From Culex pipiens pallens (lineage: Eukaryota > Arthropoda > Insecta > Diptera > Culicidae), in NCBI RefSeq assembly GCF_016801865.2, contig NC_068938.1, forward strand, positions 89,304,221 to 89,368,220: 64,000 nucleotides of DNA, given 5' to 3'. The position numbers and the translations under genes were made by a program. The notes below the pieces were generated by a model, which was given only the letters and a program-made list of their open reading frames with translations, did no database searches and was not told where the DNA came from. Within the stretch, counting starts at the first letter, position 1. Every line of letters starts with the position of its first letter. This document shows positions 45,415-57,284 of the stretch, piece after piece.

Positions 45415-46879
45415 TAGTGCGTCCATCCCGGGAATTCCCGGGACAAAAATCCCGGGATTTTTCTAAAACCGGGAATTCCCGAATCCCGGGATTTTTTGTA
45501 ATTTGTCCCGGGAAATCCCGAAACCCGAACAGACGGTAATAACTAAATTCATGCCATTTCAATAACAAATACTGTTAAAATAACAGAAAGTGTTATGGAG
45601 TATTCTTGCAAAATCCAATTTTGCATAAGAGTTTACTAACAGTTTATGTTATCATAACAAAATTTGTTATTGGTATGATATTGATTGCAAGCCAAAACAA
45701 CTTAGGAATAACATTTTTTGCTATGGAAGAATATCTCAAACTGTTATTGGGATGATCGGATTAGTTGTTAAAATAACAAAAAATAATAACATAGATTTGT
45801 TCGAAGAATAACTAAACATGATGTTAGTCTGTTACTGCAATAACAATCCAATAACAAACAAATCATAACGGCGAATAACAAAACTTGTTATAAATAACAT
45901 AAAATGTTATTGGCCTAGTATTTTCAAACATCAAAAATTGTTATTCCCAAGTTATTTCCGTCTGCTCGGGAATTGAAAAAAAAACAAATTTTGGTCTGAA
46001 AATTCAGATTTGGTTGTAGAAATAGATGAACAGTTGAATACATAGTAAGCGATACGAATTTCAAAGCATTAAAATCTCAAAAAATAAAAAAAGAGTATTA
46101 TATTTACTTATATTTAGGATATTAAATTTAAAAAAATATCCTATTAAATTATTTTTCATCAAATACCGGCAAAATCTGGGGCAAATCAGGACAAATGTAA
46201 CGAATTAAGACAGCTATTGAAGCCATTTTTTGCATAATGACTTCGGTTCAAACAGGAACAGATCATTATAATTCCTAGTATTCGATTTCCAATTATATTC
46301 CTCTAAAATCTCCTGTACCTATTCAGACTGTAGTCCTGATTTTCATCAGTTGGCGGTAGTAACATAAAGATAATTTGTAAAATATGTTTTATATAAAACA
46401 AGAAATTCAAAACTTATCTAAAATTTAACATTGGATGGAATCATTTTATTTGTTGTCGCTTTTTGTTTTTTTAGACATTTTCAATGAAAATTTTCGAGCT
46501 TTTCTAGTCATGTCATATAAAAAATATATAAAAGAAATATATTCATTTAAAACACTTATTTAATTTGAATCACATTTGAATTAAAAATTTAAGTTCATTT
46601 AAAATCCAAAGCACAACAGAGGATAAAAAAACAATTTTTAATTTCTTTTAATCTATTTCAAAACGGTCGTCCTTGTTTAGATTGAAGTGTAGATTGTCAC
46701 TTATTAATATTATTCAGCTTATTCTATGATTTTAAGCTTGAAAACATATCAAATATTATGAAAACATAGATTTTATGACAGCTTTAAAAATTTCCCGGGA
46801 TCCCGGGAATTCCCGGGATTTCAAAAATATTTTTCCCGTTTCCCGGGAAATTCAAAACCCGGGCAAATTGGACGCCCTA
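45415..46879. mobile_element. hAT-like MITE with 8-bp TSD (CAAACTAC) and CCCGGG palindromes
   Basis: The ends are TAGTGCGTCCA and, inverted, TAGGGCGTCCA. A perfect 8-bp duplication, CAAACTAC, lies at 45407-45414 and 46880-46887. Both subterminal zones are packed with CCCGGGAATTCCCGGG palindromes and partial copies, about eight on the left and six on the right, probably transposase-binding or structural repeats. The interior is AT-rich and non-coding, and itself hosts a second MITE at 45524-45970. Confidence 0.9.
45524..45970. mobile_element. nested MITE (CCCGARCAGACGGWAATAAC ends)
   Basis: The left end CCCGAACAGACGGTAATAAC and the right end, reversed, CCCGAGCAGACGGAAATAAC bound 447 bp. The interior is full of TAACA and TGTTA words in both orientations (more than 25), so it can fold extensively. 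It lies within the left part of the hAT-like MITE. Confidence 0.75.
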
Positions 46880-46887
46880 CAAACTAC

Positions 46888-49796
46888 AGAAGAGGAAAAA
46901 AATATTTCCACCGGAAGTTTTCTCACACTTTTCCGGTAGCCCTTCCCCCTCTCCCCCTCCCTCTCACATCATTGATGGTGGTTTGCTGCGTGGAATGTGG
47001 CACTCTTTCCCGTGGGCAGCCACGTGGCGTCGCCATCCTCGCTCTATTCATTGTTAGTTTGAGTACACTTTCCATTGTCATACAAAAGAGGGGTACGGAG
47101 CAAAAGGTTCAATCGTGGGAAAAAGGCGGATTTTCCGGAATAGAGCGAAAGGAAAAACTCCGGCAGTCCAGCGGGACAGTTAAGATTTGCCGGAACTTGG
47201 TCCCCCAACACACACACGCACACGCTTCATGAGAGTGAAAAGTGGGTGAGGAAAATCGGAGAAGATGAAGATAAAGTTTGTCATTCTTTTGCTCGTTTGG
47301 GGGAAGGGGGAGGGAGGGAGGTTGGGCGTGGAAAACAACTTGTTCATGGTTTGGCTCTGGGTCGAACACAATGTGGTGATTTGAGCAGCACAAATTGGTT
47401 CTTTGTTGCAGTCAGTTGTTGGACAACAACTTTGAGATTTTTTTGCTTTCCTCTATTTGGCTCGGCGAAATGGACTTTCACACAATCGAAAGGCGATGGA
47501 TTTGAATATTTTGTTGGCGAATTGAGTGTTTTGAATGGGAAAGTTTTGTTCGTTTCTAAGTCGGATTTGTTGAATTCAATTTGTGCTGCAGAGGAAATTT
47601 CAGCAAGCTAGATTTTCAACTAACTATTTGCTCTTTGTATAAAAGCAACTTTCTGCATTTTTTTGCAAAAAAAAGTGTTTGCCAACCAGGATCTCAATAT
47701 TCATCAACCGTGTCATACTGTCAAGCCTTCAATTTTCACTTACCATTCAGATAAGAAGTTAAGTAATCAACCTGCAGCCTTCACGACCCGCCTTCCCAAC
47801 CGGGGCCAAGTCATTCAGCTCAAACGAAAATTCTTCTTCCTCGAAAAGATAGGCAAACATTACAGACTAGTGGTATCAAAGCGATGAAAGCGACGGAAGG
47901 GTAAAACTGAAAAACCTTTTTCCTTCCCCAAAAGAAAAGCTCCTCCGTAAAAGTGTTGCTGCAAGTGCACCTGTGTTTATCTTCTTTTTTTTCACTTCGT
48001 CCTTTTGCCAGAATCTGTCACCTGACTCCGGGTTGAGCTCGCTGAAAGGCACACAAAAGTTTATCTTGATTTTCAAAGTGCAGATTATTATTTATCGCCT
48101 GCTTGCATCTCATTTTCAGCAATTTTTCACCTGCCTTGCTTTTCTTCCGGGCTGTTGACTGTTGGAAAATTGCCAACCATAGGCAGAGGTTCGCTGGTGC
48201 ATCCGTTCATTAAATATTTATTCTTTTTATTCAAAATTTGAATTCCTGGAAAAGTCAAAATTTAGTGGTAAATCCTTAACATTTTCCAAGCCCGCTCAAC
48301 CAGAATGTGAAAAATTCCATAATTAAAAACGAGAAATTTCCACCCAAAAAAAGGGTGTGCTCGGGAAATACTTTGCCAGCACAAATTTTCCTCCACTTGA
48401 TGTGAGCTAATTTTCGCCCAACTTTCACGTTCCATCGTCGTGTTCCTTGCAGCCGATTTTCATTCATAAACTGAAAGTAGCAACATTTAATTTCGCGGTC
48501 GTTCATTCCCACCTCTTACTCACCCTTCTTACCTTGGCCCGTTACCACACCCCGTTCGGGCAACTTCTCTGAGAAGCCGTCTATGGTTGGAAGTAATCAT
48601 CCCGTTTGATCTGCCCACGTTGGAAGACACAGTGTGAAATATTATTTAAAAATTGTATTAAACTAAGCTTACTAAAATGCCCAATTGATTTTACTTTGTG
48701 AAAAGTTTAGGAAATATGAAAAATAAAAGTTTGGAATTGTGCAAATGAATTTAAATGGCTTTTTTTCTGTTATTTCGTCAGTCTTGTAATACGGCATATA
48801 TAAAAAAAATGAGAATTAAACAAAGCTAAACTGATAATATTGCGTTTAAAAGCTTTTTCTCACCCAATATGTTCCCACAATTATTTTTTCAATCCTCTGC
48901 CATATTCATACCATTACAATCTTAAACATTTCAGAATCAATCATTTTCTAGAAAACAGTTTGCAGAAAAAGTTCCCTAAAACGTATCAGTTTTGATTCAA
49001 AATGAGCAGAGACATGCCCAATTTCTCTGGATTAAATTCCTTTTGAGACGACGAACACCGCCTACACAGATAATTGTAATTTCGCGGGCAGCGTAAAATT
49101 CGTGAAATTTGAAGATATCTGTGAAATCCCCTGAAATGTATTATTTTTACCAAATCAATCTTTGAAATAACAGCGTAATATATATTTCACCGATAAAGTC
49201 TTTTCAAGTAAATTTTATTAGATTATAATTGCAAAAAGTGATATGAACAATTTGAAGAATTGTTCGCAAAACATACATTAACATAAAAATGTTACAACAT
49301 TGACTGAGAAGTGAATGTTGTGAATACTTAAATGGTATTTACAAAAATTTATCAAAGTAAAAAACATATTCATAGAATCATCAAGTTATCACAAGGATGA
49401 TATCTTCAATTTTTTGATTGTAGTTATCCTCACATCAAAAAAGTTTTAATTTACCAGAAATTTTTATCCTTTTCAACCAAAACTCAAATTTACTGAATAA
49501 GTATATTGTGATATGTTTTAAAATGAATGTACAGTAATGAATGAATGTAAAAGTAACATTCAGTAGAAACAGTGTCTTTTCTTGAGACAATATGAGTCAA
49601 TATGTCAATTGACCGGAGGAGTAAGCAATAATAATATAGATTGAAAAATTTAATTCCATTAAAGTAAAGAAGAATATTGAGAAAATAGTTTGCTATTTAG
49701 AATATCAATAATAGTTAATCAGTTCTTAGAAAACTAACTAAATTTAGTAATATTTCCATTCGCTGTAGTATCATTTGACTACTATTTTATTTGATA
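46888..49796. other. unique DNA, GC-balanced then AT-rich
   Basis: 46888-48620 is balanced unique DNA with a CACACACGCACACGC patch at 47210-47225 and a G-rich run at 47299-47326 with six G blocks, a quadruplex candidate. 48640-49796 is AT-rich; TACACAGATAATTG at 49073 resembles a TACAC-type MITE end without a visible partner. No exon-like frame was found. Confidence 0.45.
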
Positions 49797-50180
49797 GGTA
49801 TAAGCCCTCCCCCCTTCAAAGTTGGCCCGAAAAATCAGGGGGCAAACAAAATATTTTTCCAAAAAACTTCAAAATTTCAATGGAAATTTATTTGCAATCA
49901 ACTGAAATCAATTTAAAATGCATTCCCCTTCGTTTAGTATCATTTTTAGCATGTTTGAGTTGATTTAAAAATCACCTGATTTTTTTTAAGTTTTCGATGT
50001 TCACTATAGCGAAAAGTTTTTTTTTTCGTTAAAATTTTTGTTTTCGTCAAAACTTATTTTTTTTTTAAACTAATGTTTGCAAAACAACTGAACTAGTGTA
50101 AAATGCATTTTAAAACACTTTTTGCATTCAAATGTTGAGACTATGGCTTGTTATTTCAATATTTATATTTTTTAAATGAA
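49797..50180 (-). mobile_element. partial TTARGCCRTTGCAAAT-family MITE, inverted
   Basis: Family words appear in inverted order relative to the other copies: TTGGCCCGAAAAATCAGGGGGC near 49822-49843, then AAAATGCATTTTAAAACACTTTTT and GACTATGGCTTGTTATTTCAA near the right. Both outer ends are missing. Confidence 0.6.
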
Positions 50181-50955
50181 ATCTTCATAGGACCTTTTCA
50201 TACACAGCAATTCCCCACGAAAACAGCATGGAAAAAAACATAAGTGCTCGGATCGGGTTCCAAAATTTTCTGGGGGTTCCCTGGCCGAAATAATTAGACC
50301 CGTTTTTTTTTTTGTTTGGCCATTATAGTGAATTACGCCGTGTTAGGGTGGTCTAAAAAATTGCCATTTTCGTCGATTTTCGCAAAAACCACTTTTTTCG
50401 AAAAGCCATAAATCCTCGCCATTTCAACCGATTTCAATTGTCTTATACGCAAATGAAAGGTGATAAGTTGGCCTTTCAAAGAAAAATAGTTACAAGTTTC
50501 AAAAATCTACCCTAACATATGAAAAGGGCGTATGAAACTTTAAAATGCCGTTTTGACGGTGTCTGGACCAAAGAGCCTATGTCTGAACATATTTTTATCG
50601 GATTCCCCGGACATTTTTACATAACATACTAAAAAATGGGAGGAGTTCATTAACAGGAAATCCGCGTTTTTTGACGCGCCACGCGCAAAAACCGGAAAAT
50701 GACGAAATCGGCAAAAAATCAACTTTTTTCACTAAAACTGCGATAATTTTAAAATTTCAGCAAGGACCTATACATGTCTGGGCACCAAAAGTTGCGTCTT
50801 TTAATTACGAAAATTTTGGTTCCAAAACATCTATAGGTCATCGCTGAAAATAAAATAGCCCAAGGAACAATATTCAGCTTGTGGAGTGAGGTTTTGAGGA
50901 AAAGTCCCATATTCTGGGCACCCTACTGTATAACCGAAATGTTGACATTCGTCAA
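50181..50955. other. AT-rich DNA, probably old repeats
   Basis: Contains TACACAGCAATTCCCC at 50211 (a lone TACAC-type end) and segments of moderately conserved look, but no pairable ends or coding potential were found. Confidence 0.35.
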
Positions 50956-51424
50956 TTAGGCAGTTGCAAATATTTTTTTGAAGTTTTTGTCCCTCGACTC
51001 TGACCAAAACGAGGGGGTGGCAAAAAAATAAAAAAGCATAAAAATTGAAATAACGAGTCATGGTTTCAACGTTTTAATGAAAAAATTGTTTTAAAATGCA
51101 TTATACACCTGTCCATTTGTTTTGCCATCATAAGTTTCCAAAATATCTAAGTATTGACAAAAAATTTATTTTTTGCGAAAAATAAAAGGTGCTGTATAAT
51201 GCAATTTTATAAAAATTCAAAACATTTTCAAACAAGCCCAAACATGCTAAATATAATTATCATTGCAGAAAAATTCATTTTAGGTTGTTTTCAGTTGATT
51301 AGACTTCTATTTTCATGGAAATTTTGAATTTTTTGGAAAAATATTTTTTTTTTGCCCCCTGATTTTTCAGACCAATTTTGAGGGGGGGCGACATAAACTT
51401 TGAAAAATATTTGCAACGGCTTTA
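50956..51424 (+). mobile_element. TTARGCCRTTGCAAAT-family MITE
   Basis: The left end is TTAGGCAGTTGCAAATATTT and the right end the inverse, AAATATTTGCAACGGCTTTA. The interior order of landmarks matches the copies at 15502 and 43913, with CCCTCGACTCTGACC, AAAATGCATTATACACCTG and CCTGATTTTTCAGACC. Confidence 0.85.
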
Positions 51425-51554
51425 TTTGCAAAAATTGGGATTATATATGGCAAGGTTTTATTTTTTTTAAAGTAATTTATAGCTGTTCAGATTTGTTTTG
51501 GCAGTTGCGAAAGTTTAGTTATGTTTGAACCATTTTGAGATATTTTTGGTTGAA

Positions 51555-51919
51555 TACAGTCCAGACTCGCTTAACCGAAAGCCTTAAAAAAAAATTCACT
51601 CCGGATAATCGAAACAAGAGAGATTTTTTTTCTAATTCTTGATTGTTGAGCTTAATTAAGATTTGGAATCTTTCGGCCAAAATGGCGGTGGTAAAACATT
51701 GAGAAAATGCATTTAAATTAGAATGTTAATCAACCTTAAAAATTTTACTCAGTTGGGTCGCAGAACTCGAATTTAAAATTTAAAATCAAATTAAAAGTAA
51801 AAAAAATTAAAACTACGAAAAAGATTGTTCATGATTCGATTATCCAAAGTCACATACAAACCTTTGGATAACCGAAACTTTGGATAATCGAGGCTTAGGA
51901 TAATCGAGTCTGGATTGTA
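51555..51919. mobile_element. pogo-like MITE (TA-CAGTCCAGACTCG ends)
   Basis: The left end TACAGTCCAGACTCGCTTAA and the right end, reversed, TACAATCCAGACTCGATTAT are inverted, with TA at both borders. GGATAATCGA-type words occur several times in both orientations near each end. TA targets with CAG-type ends and about 24-bp TIRs fit the Tc1/mariner-pogo group. There is no transposase in 365 bp. Confidence 0.8.
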
Positions 51920-51999
51920 CGTTGAAAACTAGGCATGTTTACTTTGTTTGATGCTTAAATGTTTCAATCTTAAACTTAAAATTTGTTTTCTTTGTACCT

Positions 52000-53030
52000 G
52001 GGTAATTCTCCACCAAATCACACAGCAGTTGCCCCGACCCCTCCTTGATTTGCGTGAAACTTTGTCCTAAGGGGTAACTTTTGTCCCTGATCACGAATCC
52101 GAGGTCCGTTTTTTGATATCTCGTGACGGAGGGGCGGTACGACCCCTTCCATTTTTGAACATGCGAAAAGAGGTGTTTTTCAATAATTTGCAGCCTGAAA
52201 CGGTGATGAGATAGAAGTTTGGTGTCAAAGGGACTTTTATGTAAAATTAGACGCCCGATTTGATGGCATACTCAGAATTCCAAAAAAAACGTATTTTTCA
52301 TCGAAAAAAACACTAAAAAAGTTTTAAAATTTCTCCCATTTTCCGTTACTCGACTGTAAAGTTTTTTGGAATATGTCATTTTATGGGAAGTTTAATGTAC
52401 TTTTTGAATCTACATTGACCCAGAAGGGTCATTTTTTCATCTAGAACAATTTTTTTCATTTTAAAATTTCGTGTTTTTTCTAACTTTGCAGGGTTATTTT
52501 TTAGAGTATAACAATGTTCTACAAAGTTGTAGAGCAGACAATTACAAAAATTTTGACATGTAAACATAAATTTTGTTCTAAATGAAAAAATTACCCTTCT
52601 GGGTCAATGTAGATTCGAAAAGAACATTAAATTTCCCATAAAATGACATGTTCCAAAAAATTTACAGTTGAGTTACGGAAAATGGCAGAGTTTTTAAAAC
52701 ATTTTAAGTGTTTTTTCTATGAAAAATACGTTTTTTTGGAATTCTGAGTACGCCATCAAATCGGGCGTCTAATTTTACATAAAAGTCCCTTTGACACCAA
52801 ATTTCTATCTCATCACCATTTCAGGCAGCAAATGATTGAAAAACACCTCTTTTTTCGCATGTTAAAAAATTGAAGGGGTCGTACCGCCCCTCCTTCACGG
52901 AAATCAAAAAAACTGACCTTGGATTCGTGATCAGGGACAAAAGTTACCTCTTAGGACAAAGTTTCACGCAAATCGAAGAGGGGTCGGGGCAACTTTTTCC
53001 GATTTCGTGTGAGTTGGTAGAGAATTACCC
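52000..53030. mobile_element. foldback element, GGGTAATTCTC family, copy 3
   Basis: It starts GGGTAATTCTCCACCAAATC and ends GAGTTGGTAGAGAATTACCC. The arms (about 52000-52560 and 52570-53030) are inverted copies almost to the centre. It is the longest well-preserved copy, 1,031 bp. No duplication is evident at the borders. Frames in the arms mirror each other and are not genes. Confidence 0.9.
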
Positions 53031-53031
53031 A

Positions 53032-53935
53032 TAGGGGAAAAATACCCATTTTAAGCTAATAAGCAGTCGTGTTTGAATGATGCTGGATAATCTGGAGTGT
53101 TCCTTGAAATTTAGTAAAACCAAGTACACCAACGAGTAGAGCAACTTTTTGTAAACATTCCTGTTTATTTTAACTTTTATTAAAAGTCATGCTATTCCTT
53201 TTACAAGCATTTAACAAAAATATTTCCCAAAGGTATTCTAATAAGTCGAGTGCATTGGGCCAAGCCCATTTTCCTATTTTCAGCTTAGTTCTTTTTTTCT
53301 TCCAGCGCTCTTTTGGGTCTGCTTAGTGCTGCCAAAATTGATGAAATTTTAAGCGAACACTCACGAAAAGTAGCACTTATAGAGAAAATTTCCTGGCATC
53401 ACTGGCTCACTCCAACAGGCGCTGCTGGTGGTGTTGGTGGCCACCCTTTGTTCTATATTTGGATCGTCAAAATTTGAACGTCACAAGACTTGGCGCGTTT
53501 GTTTTTTTGATGGTGCTTGCTAATTATTTACATTTTTTGGGATTATTTTGCAAGTGAGTGACTAACTAATGTTCAAAAAAACATGTTGCCGGTAGTTGGA
53601 AGCAGTTTTATAACTTTAACGCTTTGAAATCGTTAGCGCTAGTGAAAAGATATTGATGGCGACTTTCGTTTAGGCAGTTAACCTCTCATCTTGCGTGTGA
53701 ATGTGTGTGCCACCAAAATGATGAGAAATGGTCTCGCAAAATATAAATTATGATCAAAAGTGCATTAAATTTGATCTTTTTGGCCAGTAAATGGCATAAA
53801 TTTGCGTGCTTACTCGAGGCGGTGCTTTTGCTGGTAAGTTTATAGCCTAAATAGTATTTTTGGAGCTTTAATCGAGCATCAAACTCTTCATATGAGGAAG
53901 ATAGGTGTTTGATTAGGAAGGGTATATTTCCCCTA
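53032..53935. mobile_element. TIR element (TAGGGGAAAWATACCC ends)
   Basis: Inverted ends TAGGGGAAAAATACCC and TAGGGGAAATATACCC bound 904 bp, starting one base after the foldback element. The interior is mixed unique-looking sequence with no recognisable coding region. The ends resemble the small element at 10588. Confidence 0.75.
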
Positions 53936-56044
53936 AGTAAACTTAATGAGCTTTTTTTAAGTTTTTTTATGGAAAGATTTTTTTCATGTTTTTTTTGGTT
54001 GGATTTCGGACCCCTTCCCCCCCTTAGGAGGCCACGTGGTTAATGCACTTTAATGTTTCCACCTAAAACGGATTTTTTTAGTTCAAAGTACTTGAAGCTG
54101 AAAGAAATTATAGCTTTTATTCAACAGCATTTAAACTGTATTTTTTTCCTAGTGTACAACAAGTGCTCCCCCGCCCCAGCAGCAACCAGGAAACCGCGCA
54201 AATGACTTAACCGGCGCACATAAATATTTAAAAATTTAAAAGCTCACTCGAATGCTTTCCCACGCTATGAAGCCCCTTCGCGGGGCCTCGTAGAAGTGAA
54301 GTTAGGGGAAAACTTTACGTGAAACTCCCGGCTCATCTGATGCTGGCAGTCAGACAGCGGAAGATGAAGGCAAGAAGCTCACAAAATTATCTTTTGAGGA
54401 TTTCAAGCGGAGCGAAATCAAAAAGGCAAAAATTAAATCTTCCAGAGGCCCACCCAATTTGCCGTCGCGCCTTTGCCGGTAATGACCCCGGCCAGATCGG
54501 GGAATATGGGGGGGGGGAGGCGTTAGACGATGGAAATTAGGTTTTCCGACCGTTTTGAGCCGCTATGAGGCGGATTCGTGGGAAAATATGGTTTCAATTT
54601 GGTGGGGCTTCCTTGTGTTTAAAATAACCTTTTTCCAGTTTTGCATGGTTATAGCTAATATGGATGGAATTTCATTTCAATTGTCTAGCTAATATTTCAG
54701 CTATTTCATATTACGTGTTCCAAATCTTAAAGTTCAAACCCCTACACGCTTTAAAGCTAGCTGCTGTAATTACCTTTTTCACGACATGTCTGTCGGGAGA
54801 GGAAAAACCCATTTCACGCGGTTGCAACCTTTCCCCAACCTCGCACCACCCCGCACGCTTTCCTCCCACATAAAGGTTAACGATCTCATATTCATCGTCA
54901 TTATCAATGTGCGTCTGAGAGCGGTATATGAGTATGAGTGCGTTTGTGTGCTGCTCGTACACGCACACACAATTTCCTCATTTTTACAACTCCTCACTTG
55001 TGTGCAATTTTGTCGCTTGGGGTGTGTTCCTTTTTCATTTCATGCTTCCCCACCTTCACCCATTTTTCCCTGCAAAAAGTCTCGTTCTAACGAAGAGAGG
55101 AAGGCTTCCTTCGCCTCATTGCTTAAATTATTCACTCCTCTGCTGGTTACATGATACATGACTTCATTCTACTTTGAGTGACGCTATTTTGAGATTTTAA
55201 AGCGCTGTAATGGTTCTGAAAACAACCTGCAAGGAAAACAGCAGGATAACAGGAAAACATTGAAATTATTCTGAGAAGATACTTCTGTTTTTTTGAAGAA
55301 AAACTAAATCAAAATCACATTTTTTGGATTAATTTAGTAAAAAAGTTAATAAAATTAATTCAACTTTTCTTAAAACTAAAAAAAAATTAAGCGTTTTGCA
55401 AAAATAAAAAAAACATGCATAATATATGCCTTACATGAAAAACTCGAAATTTCAAGTCCTTCGAGAGCAAGACTCGTGAGGAAGATTTTACAAAAGAAGA
55501 GGTTTCACCTTGAGGCGTTGATCTCGTTTTCCCCCGACGACGACAATGTGACGTTTGATGGTACGACAAAGAAGAGCATATTCATCTTTACGTTTTGGTA
55601 AGACACTACCAAGCTGGAGTTTTTTTTTGTTGATAAAAAATTATCCTTGGATGATGTAAGAAAAATAATTGTGAGGCCCTTTTCAGCACTAAAGGCTGGT
55701 TTTGGATATTTTAATGTGAATATGAATATCTCACGTCCGAAAGTTTAAGATAGTATGATTTTGTTTCGCGAAAAAAACTGGATTTCCTCCAAATTTCTAG
55801 AACAAAGTACTGGATGTTATAGGCTTTTCTGAAAGAGCACACGATTTTGAACCAAACTGCATCAATAACTCAAAAACGATGAAAATGCATATGGGACATT
55901 TATGCGATCAGGGGCAGTTTGGTTGTTGTTGTTGTTGTTAATTCATTTATTTCTGGCAGCTTTAACCTTCTTGGTCATTTGCTGCCCTATTTGGTTGTAT
56001 ATTAGTCTAGATAAAGCTATTTGAAGTTAGCAGTTTCAAAAAAC
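53936..56044. other. unique DNA, GC-balanced 54.1-55.2 kb
   Basis: AT-rich to 54140, then balanced unique DNA with a run of nine G near 54510 and a TG/CA-rich stretch at 54930-54972, then AT-rich from 55200. A GTTGTTGTT run lies at 55921-55939. No gene was recognised. Confidence 0.45.
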
Positions 56045-56332
56045 GGCTGCCACGATATCTCAACACTGCTTTGACCAAATCAGCTAGAAATGTTGGCGAT
56101 GACTCATTAAACCGGTCCCGTGGACATGACGAAGGCCGATTTAAAAAAATATAAAAATATTTTTGTGTTTTTCATATAAAAATTCGTCAGTTTTTTCATT
56201 TTTGTATTTTTTTAAAAAACAAAATTTTAAAATCGGGCTTCGTCATGCACACGGAATATGTTATGAGAGTCTTCACCCCAAATTTCAGCCAATTTAGTAT
56301 ATCCCATCTCGAGATATCGTGGCACCCGGAAA
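56045..56332. repeat. short foldback, arms of about 95 bp
   Basis: The left arm begins GCCACGATATCTCAACACTG near 56048 and the right arm ends GAGATATCGTGGCAC at 56326. Inner landmarks ATGACGAAGGCCGATTT (56126) and AAATCGGGCTTCGTCAT (56230) pair. The loop is about 80 bp of A/T. Confidence 0.7.
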
Positions 56333-56344
56333 TCAACTAGGTGT

Positions 56345-56544
56345 TTCGAGAAAAACGCTCACAAAGTTTGACAGTTCGCTTTGCGCATGGCAAAAGCATA
56401 AACTTAAATCGTCTTCTACTCACTTAAATCATGACATATCTTCATGAAACTTTCAGGAGTGATTTGAATTCATCTTTTTAAAGGATTTAATAAATATTCG
56501 GAATTATGAAATATTGAGATTTTCTACATGTATGTAACCCCTTA
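56345..56544 (+). repeat. dispersed inverted copy of 33860-34060
   Basis: Words such as GAGAAAAACGCTCA, AGTTCGCTTTGCGCAT, TAAATCGTCTTCTACTCAC and TTTAATAAATATTCGGAA occur in the same order as on the minus strand of 33860-34060. It is an internal fragment of the TAGGGG-family relative seen there. Confidence 0.7.
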
Positions 56545-56990
56545 AAATATGTTTTTATATGTAGCTCTTTTGTAGCAATAAAACCTATTTTTTCATTAGT
56601 GAAGACAAGATGGTGTATAAGATACTTATTTAATAATTTCAGAATTGAATTGAAAATTAACATAAAAGATAAAGATGGTTTTTTTTTCTTCATGAACTAT
56701 TGATTTTAAAATTCAATTGATGATTGTTAAAAACATTTCAAAATAACTGATTAACGTATTTGTTTTTTTTTGCGCTAGTTAAGCTTTATCTTTTAAGAAT
56801 TAAATAAAAAATGATTTTTTTTATATGTCAACGTTATCAAAATATGTTTACATGTATAGCTCTTTTGTAGCAATGATACCTATTTTTTCATTAGTGAAGA
56901 CATGATGGTGTATATGATACCTATTTAATAATTTCAGATTTGAATTGAAAATTAACAAAAAAAGATAAAGATGTTTTTCAATTAATTTAA
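56545..56990 (+). repeat. direct duplication, period about 296 bp
   Basis: The segment starting AAAATATGTTTTTATATGTA at about 56544 recurs from about 56840. Shared words are TAGCTCTTTTGTAGCAAT, CCTATTTTTTCATTAGTGAA and TTTAATAATTTCAGA. The copies differ at several positions, so the duplication is not recent. Confidence 0.75.
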
Positions 56991-57284
56991 TATTTTCGGA
57001 GATGTTCAATTCAAGTAGAATTGAAAATTTACATAAAAAAAAGATGTTTTTAAAATAATTTTATGTTATTTATTCATAGGAGTTGTTAAAATTGTGGCAA
57101 AAAATTTATTGTTTAAATTTTTTTAGCAAATAATATTCAAAGTAAAGCAATATAAACAAAAGTTGATTGTCAAAGTTGACAAATTTCCCAAATTTCTCGA
57201 TACTGCAATATTGAATGATTCGTGCTCGGTCGTGAGTAAGCAAGTAGTTGATTGAAAATGCGAGCGAGTGAGTGTATGAGCAAT

